Shown one piece after another: positions 55,362 to 64,000 of a stretch of DNA of 64,000 nt (position 1 is its first letter; every line of letters begins with the position of its first letter). The DNA is taken from assembly GCA_022836915.1 (NCBI GenBank), contig CP094668.1:2666001-2730000 (forward strand), written 5' to 3'. A model generated the notes under the pieces. The model searched no databases. It was given only the letters and a program-made list of their open reading frames with translations, and had not been told where the DNA came from. The stretch comes from Paenibacillus sp. OVF10 (GTDB lineage: Bacteria; Bacillota; Bacilli; Paenibacillales; Paenibacillaceae). The translations under genes and the position numbers were made by a program.

Positions 55362-57950
55362 ATGGCAGTATTAGGAGATCAATTAAATAATCCTGAAAGT
55401 GGATGGAGACGATATGACGATACACATGCGGGATTGAATTATACAGGAAGTTGGTACAAAGTAACTGGAGATAAGTATTTCAATGGTAGTGTGAATGTAA
55501 CAACCAGAGCCGCAGATAACAACTATGTTTCATTTAGTTTTTATGGAACGAAGGTCAGGATCATATCTGACATTGCACAAGATAGACATTCTAATAATAC
55601 GATTACTGTAGATGGTGTGACTGAATCATTTAACACATATAAATCGGGAACTGCTGTATTCAATGCAATTGTTTATGAAAAAACGAACTTACCTTTTGGA
55701 TTTCACACGGTTAGAATTACCGTAGGGTCTAATCGTATTAACTTCATCATGGATGCAATAGATATTGATGAGTCAGGACATCTATATGGGTATGCTCTAG
55801 CCACACCTGAAAGTGGATGGCAGAGGTACGATGATACGAATGACATGATTGTGTACACAGGTACATGGTCAACAGAAACACTTGCTGGAAACTATAATGG
55901 AAGTGCAAAGTATACATCAACCAGTGGATCAACAATGAGTTTTACTTTCTATGGAACAAAAATAAGAATTATTGGTGGTTTGTATTCAGGTAGAACGACA
56001 ACAGCTCAAGTTGTTATTGATGGAATTAATGTTGGAATAATCAATGAAGATTCAACAACTTCAAGAACGAAGGCTTTGGTCTTCGAAAAAAATGACCTGT
56101 CCCAAGGTAAACATGTTGTTCAAATTAAAACAGTAGACAACAAAACACTAATTCTCGATGCAGTTGATGTAGGTGAAGATGGTTATATGGCAAGAAGCAT
56201 TGGAGCCTCCTTAACATCGCCTGATACAGGATGGAAGAGATATGACGATTCAAGTTCAGAGATAAAATATGATGGATGGTTAAGATACCCTACGGGACAA
56301 GCTGGCTCCTACAACAATTCATTCAGTGCTTCCAATAATACAGTTAACAAGAAAGCTACCTTTACATTTAAAGGAACTAAGCTCAGATTGATAACTATGA
56401 CTCATTCAGACTCAACCACTATTGGAAAAATATCTATTGACGGTACTCCTTACGATGCTTCTTTTTATAGTAGTTCGGCTATAAATCAAGTTCTTGTTTT
56501 CGAAAAAACGGGTCTTGAAGATTCTCTTCACACAATTGAAATATATTCTCCTGAAGCCAAAAACATCAGAATAGATGCTGTAGACATTGACCTTGATGGA
56601 CGAATGTTTCATCCTGATGAAGTAACTGATCCGATAGATCTCACTATTGGCAAACGGATTCGCTGTTACTACTCTACAAATAATGGAGTGGTGGGGAATT
56701 TTGCGTTCTTTGGTCAAGAGACAGCGCCATTTATTACAACTTCTGCTGGTGCAGGTGGAGACTTGTATTTTATTTGTGTAGACAAAGATCGTGCTGGTCA
56801 ATTGAAACTTATTGCAGATCGAAACATTCAGCATAGTATTAGTTGGGATACGATAAATGCAAGCGGTGTTGCTTCTGGTAGTGGAGTTCCGCTTCCGAAG
56901 AAAGGATACTATGTGAGCATGATTCCAGCAATGACATCCAATACAACTCCCCAAGGTGTAGCGGCGGCAAGCACAACTTACAGTGCATCCCTTGAAGCAT
57001 GGAAGGCATTTGATAAAAACACCGCAGATGCAGGATGGCTCATGGAGAGTAATAAGTGGAACGGAGCTTGGATTAGCTATACATTCCCACAACCAACAGT
57101 TATTAATAAATATGGCATAAAAGGACCCAATTCTAATGCAAGTACGGATAATGCTAAGAGTTGGAGATTCGAAGGATCTAATGATGGAACTAATTGGACT
57201 GTGCTTGACACCAAAACAAATCAACCAGCATGGTCAACAGGGGAATATCGGGAGTATGTGTTCACGAATAAAGATACTTATAAAACATGTCGCCTAGTAT
57301 TCACTGCAAATAATGGTGGAGCATACGTTCGAACGATGGCAGTTGACATGTTCCAATTGATCGAAGAAGACTCAGTGCCAAGTGTAGATTTATCAATTCT
57401 TCGACTCCCTACTGGCGGTATTAATTCTAGTGACAAAGATAACGAGTGGGATATGTACATTGTAAACTCAACACTGAATGGAACGATCATTGCTGGTGAC
57501 GACAACGTGTGGAATTATAATGGTGGATCTTCGTGGACTTCCACAACTAATACCGCTGGTTCGGCTAACAGAACTGGGCGAGGTGCAAGTGGCAATGTAG
57601 GAGCAAGTGGATATAATCCAACCTCTTATGTTGCGGCGGCAACTGCTACAGGATTTAGACCATTAATGGTGATAGAAATTCTTCCAATGAACAGATCGTT
57701 CATCCATCATGATGGAACGTATAAGAAATATCAAACTGAAGCTTTAACTTGGCATACAATTTCAGCAACTTTACCATCAGAAGACACTTTTATTAATGAC
57801 GGAATGAATGATCTATCTGTATTAGATAGAAAAAACGAAGTTTTTTCTCAGACTATGACTGCCAATGGGTCGCTAGGATCAGGCAAGATGTTTAAAGGAA
57901 GTATTGATCTGAAGAAGTACTTTGAAATAACGAATGTAAATGTGAAGTAG
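55362..57950 (+). CDS. Large multidomain adhesin: triple lectin-like repeats plus discoidin domain
   Basis: The 862-residue protein opens with three tandem repeats of about 140 residues (about 1-145, 146-285, 286-425). Each has P-x-(S/T)-GW-x-RYDD, Y-x-G, a YNGS-like turn, F-F-YGTK-x-R-I, IDG or VDG, EK--L---H-V-I and DA-DID--G. This is a jelly-roll carbohydrate-binding pattern. Next is the module also seen in the preceding 231-residue protein, split by an F5/8-type (discoidin) domain (about 525-665: WISYTFPQPTVINKYGIKGP, WRFEGSNDGTNWTVLDTKT). The C-terminus GSLGSGKMFKGSIDLKKYFE is shared with two later proteins. There is no signal peptide, so export would be as part of a phage-like particle or by lysis. 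AT-rich composition. Confidence 0.75.
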   Translation: MAVLGDQLNNPESGWRRYDDTHAGLNYTGSWYKVTGDKYFNGSVNVTTRAADNNYVSFSFYGTKVRIISDIAQDRHSNNTITVDGVTESFNTYKSGTAVFNAIVYEKTNLPFGFHTVRITVGSNRINFIMDAIDIDESGHLYGYALATPESGWQRYDDTNDMIVYTGTWSTETLAGNYNGSAKYTSTSGSTMSFTFYGTKIRIIGGLYSGRTTTAQVVIDGINVGIINEDSTTSRTKALVFEKNDLSQGKHVVQIKTVDNKTLILDAVDVGEDGYMARSIGASLTSPDTGWKRYDDSSSEIKYDGWLRYPTGQAGSYNNSFSASNNTVNKKATFTFKGTKLRLITMTHSDSTTIGKISIDGTPYDASFYSSSAINQVLVFEKTGLEDSLHTIEIYSPEAKNIRIDAVDIDLDGRMFHPDEVTDPIDLTIGKRIRCYYSTNNGVVGNFAFFGQETAPFITTSAGAGGDLYFICVDKDRAGQLKLIADRNIQHSISWDTINASGVASGSGVPLPKKGYYVSMIPAMTSNTTPQGVAAASTTYSASLEAWKAFDKNTADAGWLMESNKWNGAWISYTFPQPTVINKYGIKGPNSNASTDNAKSWRFEGSNDGTNWTVLDTKTNQPAWSTGEYREYVFTNKDTYKTCRLVFTANNGGAYVRTMAVDMFQLIEEDSVPSVDLSILRLPTGGINSSDKDNEWDMYIVNSTLNGTIIAGDDNVWNYNGGSSWTSTTNTAGSANRTGRGASGNVGASGYNPTSYVAAATATGFRPLMVIEILPMNRSFIHHDGTYKKYQTEALTWHTISATLPSEDTFINDGMNDLSVLDRKNEVFSQTMTANGSLGSGKMFKGSIDLKKYFEITNVNVK

Positions 57951-58016
57951 AATGTAAAGGCTCTACTTCTTTATATTATTTAAAATAATGATTATATTTT
58001 AGAAAGGAGAGATAGG

Positions 58017-59686
58017 GTGAGAATAGAATTTAACAAGATAATTGATCCATCAGTCAAGCCAGCAGGAGTATCATATGCCACCAAATTTTCATCTGATGGA
58101 ACTTATTTAGCATATGGACATGCTGGAAGTCCATATCTCACAATGTACAAGCGATCTGGACAGGATTCATTTGTTAGAATTACATTCCCTACTGTGTCTA
58201 CTATCGTAAACACAATATGTTTTTCTCCTAATGGAGAACTTCTTGCATTAGGCTTGAATAGTGTTAACGCTAATAATATTGAAATTTACAAGCGTTCTGG
58301 CGATGTATTTACAAAATTCACAACGTTTAGTCTCCTGCGGCTCCGTATTCAATTGTTTTTAGCTCTAATGGAGAACACATGTGCGTTGGTCATAATGGAG
58401 GAAGCTTTATATCTCTCTATAAGATATTGGGAGACTCCTTTACAAAATTAACTGACCCAAGTATTCTACCGACAGGCTTTGTTAGAGGGGCAAGTTTTTC
58501 ACCTGATGGAAAACACCTTTGTTTGGCTCATGGGACATCTCCATTTGCCACCATTTATAAAAGAGAGGGAGATACTTTTACTAAAGTTACTTTCAGTGAC
58601 ACCTTACCTTCACTGGCAGAAGGATGCGCTTTCTCACCTAATGGTAAACTGTTGTCAATAGTCACAACAACTTCACCATTCGTATCCATTTACAGACGTG
58701 AGGGAGATTCATTTTCAAGACTTCCTGATCCAATTAAATTGCCAAGTGGATACAGTACTTCAGTTGCATTCTCTCTTGATAGCAAGCGAATGATTGTTGG
58801 AACAACCACTACACCATTTCTCTGTATTTATGAAGTGAATGACAAAGAGATTATTAGGCTGTCTGATGTCTGGTCATCAACAGGAACAGTTAACGCAGTT
58901 GATTTTTCTTACGATAATTATTTATCTGTAGCAGAAGCCGCTTCCCCTTACTTGGGGATATATAAGGCTAACTACATATATGAAAATAATATCTTACTTT
59001 CATCAGGTGATAAATATTATTCGTTTATTAATCGGAAATACGAGAATTTAATCCCAAAAATGACTAGCAACAGTTCATCTGCTCCAATTGTTCCGATCTT
59101 TTCAACAGAATGGACTAACGGTATTCAAGTTGGTGCAGGTTCAGCGTTCAATGCTTTTGATGGAGACATAAACAAAGTTTCTGGTTGGAGTACCTCGTCA
59201 AATGCATTTATAGGCATAGATTGGGGAACTGCGAAACTAATTGAAAGGTACAGGATCACGTCTCATCCGACTCTAAGCAATACACCACCTACGGGATGGA
59301 TTTTTGAAGCAAGTCAAGATAATTCGACATGGATTACATTGGACACAAAAACAGGAATAACTTGGGGTAAAGGAGAAATGAAAGAGTTTATTATTTCAAA
59401 CACAAGCTATTACAGATACTATAGGCTGAGGTCTACTGTTAATACCACCTTTGCTGTCGGAGAACTGGAGATGCTTCAATTAGAAGCCCCATCTCTCGTA
59501 GAATATGACATAATAAATGAAAAGACAGTTGTGGAATTCAGCGAAAATTCTATGTTGGATTTTAACTTTAATATGAGTCAAATTAAAGATATCAAGATAT
59601 TCGAAACCCCTCTCGGATCAGGCAAAACGTTTGAACACATAATTGATATGTCAAAACGCCGAGTAGATAAAATTACGCTTGACTAG
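58017..59686 (+). CDS. Beta-propeller adhesin with discoidin domain
   Basis: The first 330 residues contain about six repeats of the type F-S-G-x-L-x-x-x-x-x-x-SPF-x-x-x-YKR-G-D-F-x-(K/R)-L (for example ASFSPDGKHLCLAHGTSPFA, CAFSPNGKLLSIVTTTSPFV), a WD40/YVTN-like beta-propeller. A discoidin-type domain follows (ENLIPKMTSNSSSAPIV; GWIFEASQDNSTWITLDTKT), then the tail LGSGKTFEHIIDMSKRRVDK. A T missing near 58331 breaks the frame; restored it reads SSPAAPYSIVFSSNGEHMCV. Start is GTG 58017 behind AAAGGAGA. Same layout as the neighbours but with a different head, so a likely fibre-tip or cell-binding protein. The DNA is AT-rich. Confidence 0.75.
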
Positions 59687-59745
59687 ATTTATGAGGAGCA
59701 CATCTATATGGTGTGTTCTATTTATTTTTGAAAGGAGATGTGTAA

Positions 59746-60912
59746 ATGGCTAACTATAAATATTCATATAGATATAATGAAACTTCAGATATTAACATTT
59801 CAAGCTCAAACGTCTTATGGGCATCCCTGAATTATACTCCACTAGCAAACAAACAAATCACAGCAATAAGAACAAAGGATCATACAGCTACCTCTATCAA
59901 GTTTGTCGTCTTAGATGACACATATGAGGTGCTATGGGTATCTAACCCTGTCACACCTGTTAATGGGATATATGAGATAACAAATCTAAATATAAAATTC
60001 TCAAAAGATTTTTTATTGGGAATTGTTTTTCAAGGTGGTTATCTAAGAGGAAAAGCAAAAACAGGAACACTAGGCATATTAAATTATACAAGTCTAACAT
60101 ATACAACTGTAACTGTAGGCAGTAAGTTTACTTCATATAGTGGAACATCTGGTAATGAGATGCTATATGAGATTGATTACGTAGACTATTCGAATAAATT
60201 CTTGATTTCATCAGAATCAGGCAAGGGAGTATCTGTTTTTATTGGCGGCTATACTGAAAACCTAATTCCTAAAATGACAAGTCTTACTGCCCCGAGTGGA
60301 ATAGTTACAGCAAGTTCAGGAATAACTGGTGGCAACTCAGCTTGGACTGCTTTTGACAAATCTTTAAACAATACAGATAGGTGGATTGCATCTGGCACAT
60401 CTGGCTGGATTGCGTATGAGTTTTCTGTTCCAGTTAGAGTTGATATGTACTCTATACAGTCAACATCTCAAACGGGTTCAGGCATTTTAGAACAAGAAGC
60501 AAAAGATTGGAAATTTGAAGGTTCTAACGATGGAATAGTTTGGAGTGTATTGGACACAAGATCAAATGTAACAGACTGGACTACTGGTGGTAAAAAAGAT
60601 TTTAAATTTAACAATTCTATGCCTTATAAAAAGTACAGAATAAACATCACAGCGAATAATGGGAGTACGTTTATAACTGTTTCAGAATTACTTATGTACA
60701 GTTCTATTTCTACGGTCTTAAAGACAGTGGTTATTGATGAAGCTAATTTTATTTCACATGGTATGGATAAAAACAATCTAATTGATTTGTATTCCAAAGT
60801 GGATGTTCACTCACTTATAAGTAAATCAATGGAGAGTATTGGATCAGGCAAAGTATTTAAGCAAAAAATTGATACAACTAAAATACCAATTAAGAAAGCA
60901 TCAATCACATAA
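59746..60912 (+). CDS. Adhesin with novel head and discoidin domain
   Basis: This 388-residue protein has a head of about 165 residues that I do not recognise (SNVLWASLNYTPLANKQITA, IYEITNLNIKFSKDFLLGIV, LRGKAKTGTLGILNYTS). Then comes YTENLIPKMTSLTAPSGIVT, introducing a discoidin-type domain (GWIAYEFSVPVRVDMYSIQS, DWKFEGSNDGIVWSVLDTRS), and the shared tail SIGSGKVFKQKIDTTKIPIK. It is the third member of a series with changing heads and constant discoidin plus tail parts. ATG 59746 follows GAAAGGAGATG. A hairpin with a T-rich tail lies just before it. AT-rich composition; no signal peptide. Confidence 0.72.
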   Translation: MANYKYSYRYNETSDINISSSNVLWASLNYTPLANKQITAIRTKDHTATSIKFVVLDDTYEVLWVSNPVTPVNGIYEITNLNIKFSKDFLLGIVFQGGYLRGKAKTGTLGILNYTSLTYTTVTVGSKFTSYSGTSGNEMLYEIDYVDYSNKFLISSESGKGVSVFIGGYTENLIPKMTSLTAPSGIVTASSGITGGNSAWTAFDKSLNNTDRWIASGTSGWIAYEFSVPVRVDMYSIQSTSQTGSGILEQEAKDWKFEGSNDGIVWSVLDTRSNVTDWTTGGKKDFKFNNSMPYKKYRINITANNGSTFITVSELLMYSSISTVLKTVVIDEANFISHGMDKNNLIDLYSKVDVHSLISKSMESIGSGKVFKQKIDTTKIPIKKASIT

Positions 60913-60959
60913 CTATATGAAATGATTGATTTATTTATATTAAGAAAGGAGATGAGATT

Positions 60960-63017
60960 ATGGCGAATTATACGATTCAATTAGAAGGATGTTATAGTGG
61001 GAATTGTATTCGAATTAATGAGATTGAACTATTTGATAAAAGTAATAATAAAATTATATATTCTTTAACAAGTGCTTTTGACAGTAACACTAATGGGATC
61101 CCCAGTTATTGGAACAGAGGTGGAACTTGGAGTAAAGAAGGTCTCAACGATGGTAATAAGGCGTTCGGCTCTAACTCTGCAACAGTTCTATTGTATAACC
61201 CTGCAAGTCCAACAGCCACCCCAACAGATACTAGTTTCACAAGAATTACAATTACATGTAGTTCAGTACCTCAAAAAATTGTGTTAAATTTCACAGGAAG
61301 AGATACAAATACGGGAGGTGTTGCGAAGTATGTCTCTTTATTTGAAAATGGAAGCTTATCAGTTAAGAATAGTGGCATGCAGGTTATCGCGCGAACAAAA
61401 CTAAATAATGAATTCACGGAACAATCTGTAAGAAATATAGCGTATTTATCTTTAGTATTTCATAAAGGAAAATATTTGTACTATAGCAGTCAATGGAAAA
61501 CGTTAGATGACGATATTGATGAATTCCGATACCTGAATTTTGGAATGGACGACATCTCCATCATACCTGAATCTGCATGGTCACAACTCACTGGCGAAGT
61601 CGAATTATGCTACTATACCGACGACCCAACAAAAACAGAAGCATCCTTCAACATCGAAACCGAACCCTTCACCCTAGCCGAAGAGTGGGAAGACAAGGAG
61701 ATCAAAATCATCGAATACACCGATGATCCTGCTCAAACCGAATCAACGATTACAATCGAAACCGAACCATTTACCCTCTACGACGAGTTGGGTGATAGTG
61801 TGGATGTTCTATACTACACAGATGATCCATCCAAAACTTCAGCGGAACTAAATATCACGGCTAACTACTCCCCATTGGATGAACTTGAGGGAGATTTTGA
61901 CGTGGTTACGTGGACGAATGATGAAGAGGTAATTGCAGGGAATCGGGACATGATGCTGACGTATGACGCGCTACCGTTTGAACAATTAATTGTGCAACCA
62001 ACAGACATAGCGTTATATGGTGACGTGAAAAAGGTTGTCGCTACGAAAGTAACGGAGAACAGTCCGGAAGGTATATTAAGAATGGCTGCTTCGTTCGACT
62101 CGGGGCTGACATGGAAGACATACCGTTTCAACAAGTGGTTCGATATGGATATCCGGGATACTACGCTGTTTAAAAGAAAAGGAATGAATCTAGACACGCT
62201 CAACGCGATCCCTGAAAAGGATTTAATAGATTTATCACGAATCGCCTATTACTTCGATAGCAGTAAGCATTATGAAAACAGCTATTCGCTGGACGAAGTG
62301 AAGATGATCGTTGATGCACCGCGCAATGCAGTGGAGTTGAGTGATATGTCACTACAACTGTTAAACACGACTGCCACAATCGACCTAACCTTCTCTGGTA
62401 ACAAACTAACAGGTGTGCTTGATGATGCAGATCAGGGCAAGGTGAAGTACCGCGTGTTGTTGAACGGTAAAACGTATTATCCGGCGGATGGCAATTTTAC
62501 GCGACTAGCAGCTTCACCATTCAATATTGAACTCAATATTGACGAGAGAAATGTTAATTTTGGCGTAGAGAATATATTGAAGGTTGAATTTCAGGACTAT
62601 TGGGGTGCAGTAGACTCTCGAGAAACCAAGTTTATCGGATCGTATTCAGGATTAATGTTTATGGATGAGTCTGGAGACTTTCTGTCAGATACCTTTGGCG
62701 GTATTTTGAAACAACTTGATTATGGGGTGATCATTGCCGGACAGACGACGTTAACGAAGAAAGTTAGAATCAAAAACTTGCTTGGATATGCTGTGGATCA
62801 TGTATACCTAGAGATGGATAAGAAATTCGAAACGGATGGTGTTGAAGTCCAATTATCCAGACAGGCTGACCCGTTTCTTCCGATCGATTATCTGACCTAT
62901 GGTCTGATTCAACCGGAGGATAGCATCGATTTTTATATTCGTATCGCAACGGATATTCATGCCAAGCCGAATCCTAATGGTAATTTTGAAATGAAGGTCA
63001 CAGCAGACCGTGTATAG
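60960..63017 (+). CDS. Long tail/fibre protein with YTDDP repeats
   Basis: The 685-residue protein has an N-terminal beta domain (about 1-190, MANYTIQLEGCYSGNCIRIN). A stretch of tandem repeats of about 35 residues follows (about 220-330), with the unit YTDDP-x-x-T-E-x-x-x-x-I-E-x-EPFTL-x-x-E. A long C-terminal part includes GILRMAASFDSGLTWKTYRF, KVKYRVLLNGKTYYPADGNF and GYAVDHVYLEMDKKFETDGV. The C-terminal part resembles proteins found in Paenibacillus phage-like fibre loci, but I cannot name it. Codon use changes near 61.52 kb: the N-terminal part is AT-rich, the rest is not, which suggests a swapped N-terminal module. ATG 60960 follows GAAAGGAGATG. Confidence 0.7.
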   Translation: MANYTIQLEGCYSGNCIRINEIELFDKSNNKIIYSLTSAFDSNTNGIPSYWNRGGTWSKEGLNDGNKAFGSNSATVLLYNPASPTATPTDTSFTRITITCSSVPQKIVLNFTGRDTNTGGVAKYVSLFENGSLSVKNSGMQVIARTKLNNEFTEQSVRNIAYLSLVFHKGKYLYYSSQWKTLDDDIDEFRYLNFGMDDISIIPESAWSQLTGEVELCYYTDDPTKTEASFNIETEPFTLAEEWEDKEIKIIEYTDDPAQTESTITIETEPFTLYDELGDSVDVLYYTDDPSKTSAELNITANYSPLDELEGDFDVVTWTNDEEVIAGNRDMMLTYDALPFEQLIVQPTDIALYGDVKKVVATKVTENSPEGILRMAASFDSGLTWKTYRFNKWFDMDIRDTTLFKRKGMNLDTLNAIPEKDLIDLSRIAYYFDSSKHYENSYSLDEVKMIVDAPRNAVELSDMSLQLLNTTATIDLTFSGNKLTGVLDDADQGKVKYRVLLNGKTYYPADGNFTRLAASPFNIELNIDERNVNFGVENILKVEFQDYWGAVDSRETKFIGSYSGLMFMDESGDFLSDTFGGILKQLDYGVIIAGQTTLTKKVRIKNLLGYAVDHVYLEMDKKFETDGVEVQLSRQADPFLPIDYLTYGLIQPEDSIDFYIRIATDIHAKPNPNGNFEMKVTADRV

Positions 63018-63028
63018 CTCTCAATACA

Positions 63029-64000
63029 ATGAGACAGGAAGTGAGTGAAATTAATAACGGGGAGACTCTAGTAGATAGTTTTATACATATTAAAAGTCCG
63101 GAAAATCGTTTTGCAGCAAAGTATATTCTGTACAATCAGGTGGATGAAGAACTGCCTTCGATCCTAATAGCTGCTACAAGAAAAGGTAGCGAGATCGTAT
63201 CCAGTGTCTCCGTACGTGTCAGACGGCCACAGGAATTGAGCAATTCGCTATATGTAATGTACAAGGCGCAAGGAGATCTGAGCGCAACCATTCAAGCGGC
63301 ATCCAAAGTTGATCTTGAAGGCATGTTGTACGTTCGGCCACATAACCGTGCACACGGCAAATATGAATTACTGGAAGCACCGCGTGTAACTGTTAATCTT
63401 AAGCCTGTTGCTGATGCAACCACGCGAAGTCAAACTCACTTGCAGACGATCAACTTTGGTGATACACAGCGCATGATGATCGGCAGAGACGAGATGGAGC
63501 AATTCGAATCGTTTATACATTTCGGTGATCTGGATACCAGAATACCCGATTTGTTACATTTGGAAGAAGCTAAATTGAGGTTATATTACACAGGAACCCT
63601 GGCACCAGGAGCACACATTGAACTGCATCAGCCGGATACACTGTGGCGGGAGTACGGGATTACGTATGCGAATAGACCTCAGTCCATACAGCTCTTATCG
63701 TCCAGTTATATCATGGATACGACTGAACGTTATGTTGAGTTTGATATGATGGCATTACTTCAAATGTGGAGAGACGGTATTCTTTCAAATGTTGGAATGA
63801 TTATTCAGTCTAGCGGTAACACGCCGATCTATTTCAACACTCGTGAGTCTTCTAAACCACCTGTTTTGCAGATAAAATATATCACTTCTCAGATTTATTC
63901 CATCGGTCGAACCGAAATCGAAAGTGAAGTTTTTATTTATGGTGCAGGTCGCAAAGACATAGCTTCAACGTTAGTTGTACACAGTGATATTGGGCTGGAC
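63029..64000 (+). CDS. DNRLRE-domain fibre protein, cut by the window end
   Basis: The frame is open from ATG 63029 (MRQEVSEINNGETLVDSFIH) to the last base, about 324 residues so far. GTG 63041 is an alternative start. The middle matches the DNRLRE type of beta domain: AKLRLYYTGTLAPGAHIELH, then WREYGITYANRPQ (the usual W-E-x-x-ITW-N-x-P pattern) and YVEFDMMALLQMWRDGILSN (V-x-F-D-x-x-x-x-V-W). Repeated V-R-P segments (VSVRVRRPQELSNSLYVMYK, GMLYVRPHNRAHGKYELLEA) precede it. Such domains occur in secreted and phage-tail proteins that support polysaccharide or cell-wall binding. It continues the adhesin series 11 bases after the previous stop. Confidence 0.78.
   Translation, partial: MRQEVSEINNGETLVDSFIHIKSPENRFAAKYILYNQVDEELPSILIAATRKGSEIVSSVSVRVRRPQELSNSLYVMYKAQGDLSATIQAASKVDLEGMLYVRPHNRAHGKYELLEAPRVTVNLKPVADATTRSQTHLQTINFGDTQRMMIGRDEMEQFESFIHFGDLDTRIPDLLHLEEAKLRLYYTGTLAPGAHIELHQPDTLWREYGITYANRPQSIQLLSSSYIMDTTERYVEFDMMALLQMWRDGILSNVGMIIQSSGNTPIYFNTRESSKPPVLQIKYITSQIYSIGRTEIESEVFIYGAGRKDIASTLVVHSDIGLD

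Noticed and set aside
48428..64000. Complete prophage
   Set aside because: Fibre-like genes and a phage-type polymerase are present, but no integrase, terminase, portal, capsid, holin or attachment sites are visible, and the right end is cut.
1..64000. tRNA, rRNA and CRISPR arrays
   Set aside because: I saw no cloverleaf tRNA sequence with a TTCGA loop and CCA-type end in the gaps, no rRNA stretches and no regularly spaced direct repeats.

Overview
The window looks like a chromosome segment of a Paenibacillus-type Firmicute. Evidence: type-I glnA, serC, trmL, the sporulation genes prkA and spoVR/yhbH, a GH10 xylanase and GH3 glucosidase beside LplABC-type sugar ABC transporters, strong GGAGG ribosome sites, and a paeninodin-type lasso peptide cluster. 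A striking feature of the raw sequence is that about 20 genes are broken by single-base shifts. At least 27 of these look like one missing base, most often in a short homopolymer. I read them as sequencing errors and describe the restored genes. Several genes, including the lasso precursor, can only be seen after this repair.

Layout. 0-3.4 kb: end of glnA, then serC, trmL and an AbrB-like regulator. 3.5-12.5 kb: a serine hydrolase on the minus strand, then a sugar operon (esterase, two permeases, binding lipoprotein, GH3 glucosidase, LacI regulator) with twin LacI-type operators at its promoter. 12.6-18.5 kb: a 34-residue membrane peptide, a phosphodiester glycosidase with a coiled-coil partner, a ComA-like response regulator, an aminotransferase, an azoreductase and a DUF2161 protein. 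18.9-34.2 kb: prkA, a globin-coupled chemoreceptor, a LacI regulator, a GH10 xylanase, an MHYT-GGDEF-EAL protein, a ParE-type toxin-antitoxin pair, yhbH-spoVR and an Atg22-like transporter.

34.4-43.6 kb: a lasso peptide operon of sulfotransferase, cyclase, precursor, HPr-kinase-like kinase, PqqD-like B1, protease B2, nucleotidyltransferase and ABC exporter. A convergent APS kinase follows. The restored precursor has ring AGTGYRQID (A1 to D9) and tail WVTVHDADLYDPTS. It ends in Ser, like paeninodin, and has two Tyr that could be sulfated. The operon starts at a promoter carrying two palindromes 31 bp apart. An attenuator-like pair of overlapping hairpins separates the precursor from the downstream genes.

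43.8-48.2 kb: housekeeping and unknown genes (zinc-ribbon protein, pdaA, DegV, membrane proteins). 48.4-64 kb: an accessory, phage-related block. It begins with a 906-residue single-chain RNA polymerase of the two-barrel YonO/QDE-1 class, translationally coupled to a zinc-ribbon protein. A long co-directional series of tail-fibre or adhesin-like proteins follows: lectin-like repeats, beta-propeller, discoidin domains, a shared C-terminal GSGK motif and a DNRLRE domain. The last gene runs off the window. No integrase, terminase or capsid gene is seen. The DNA at about 55-61.5 kb is visibly more AT-rich than the rest.
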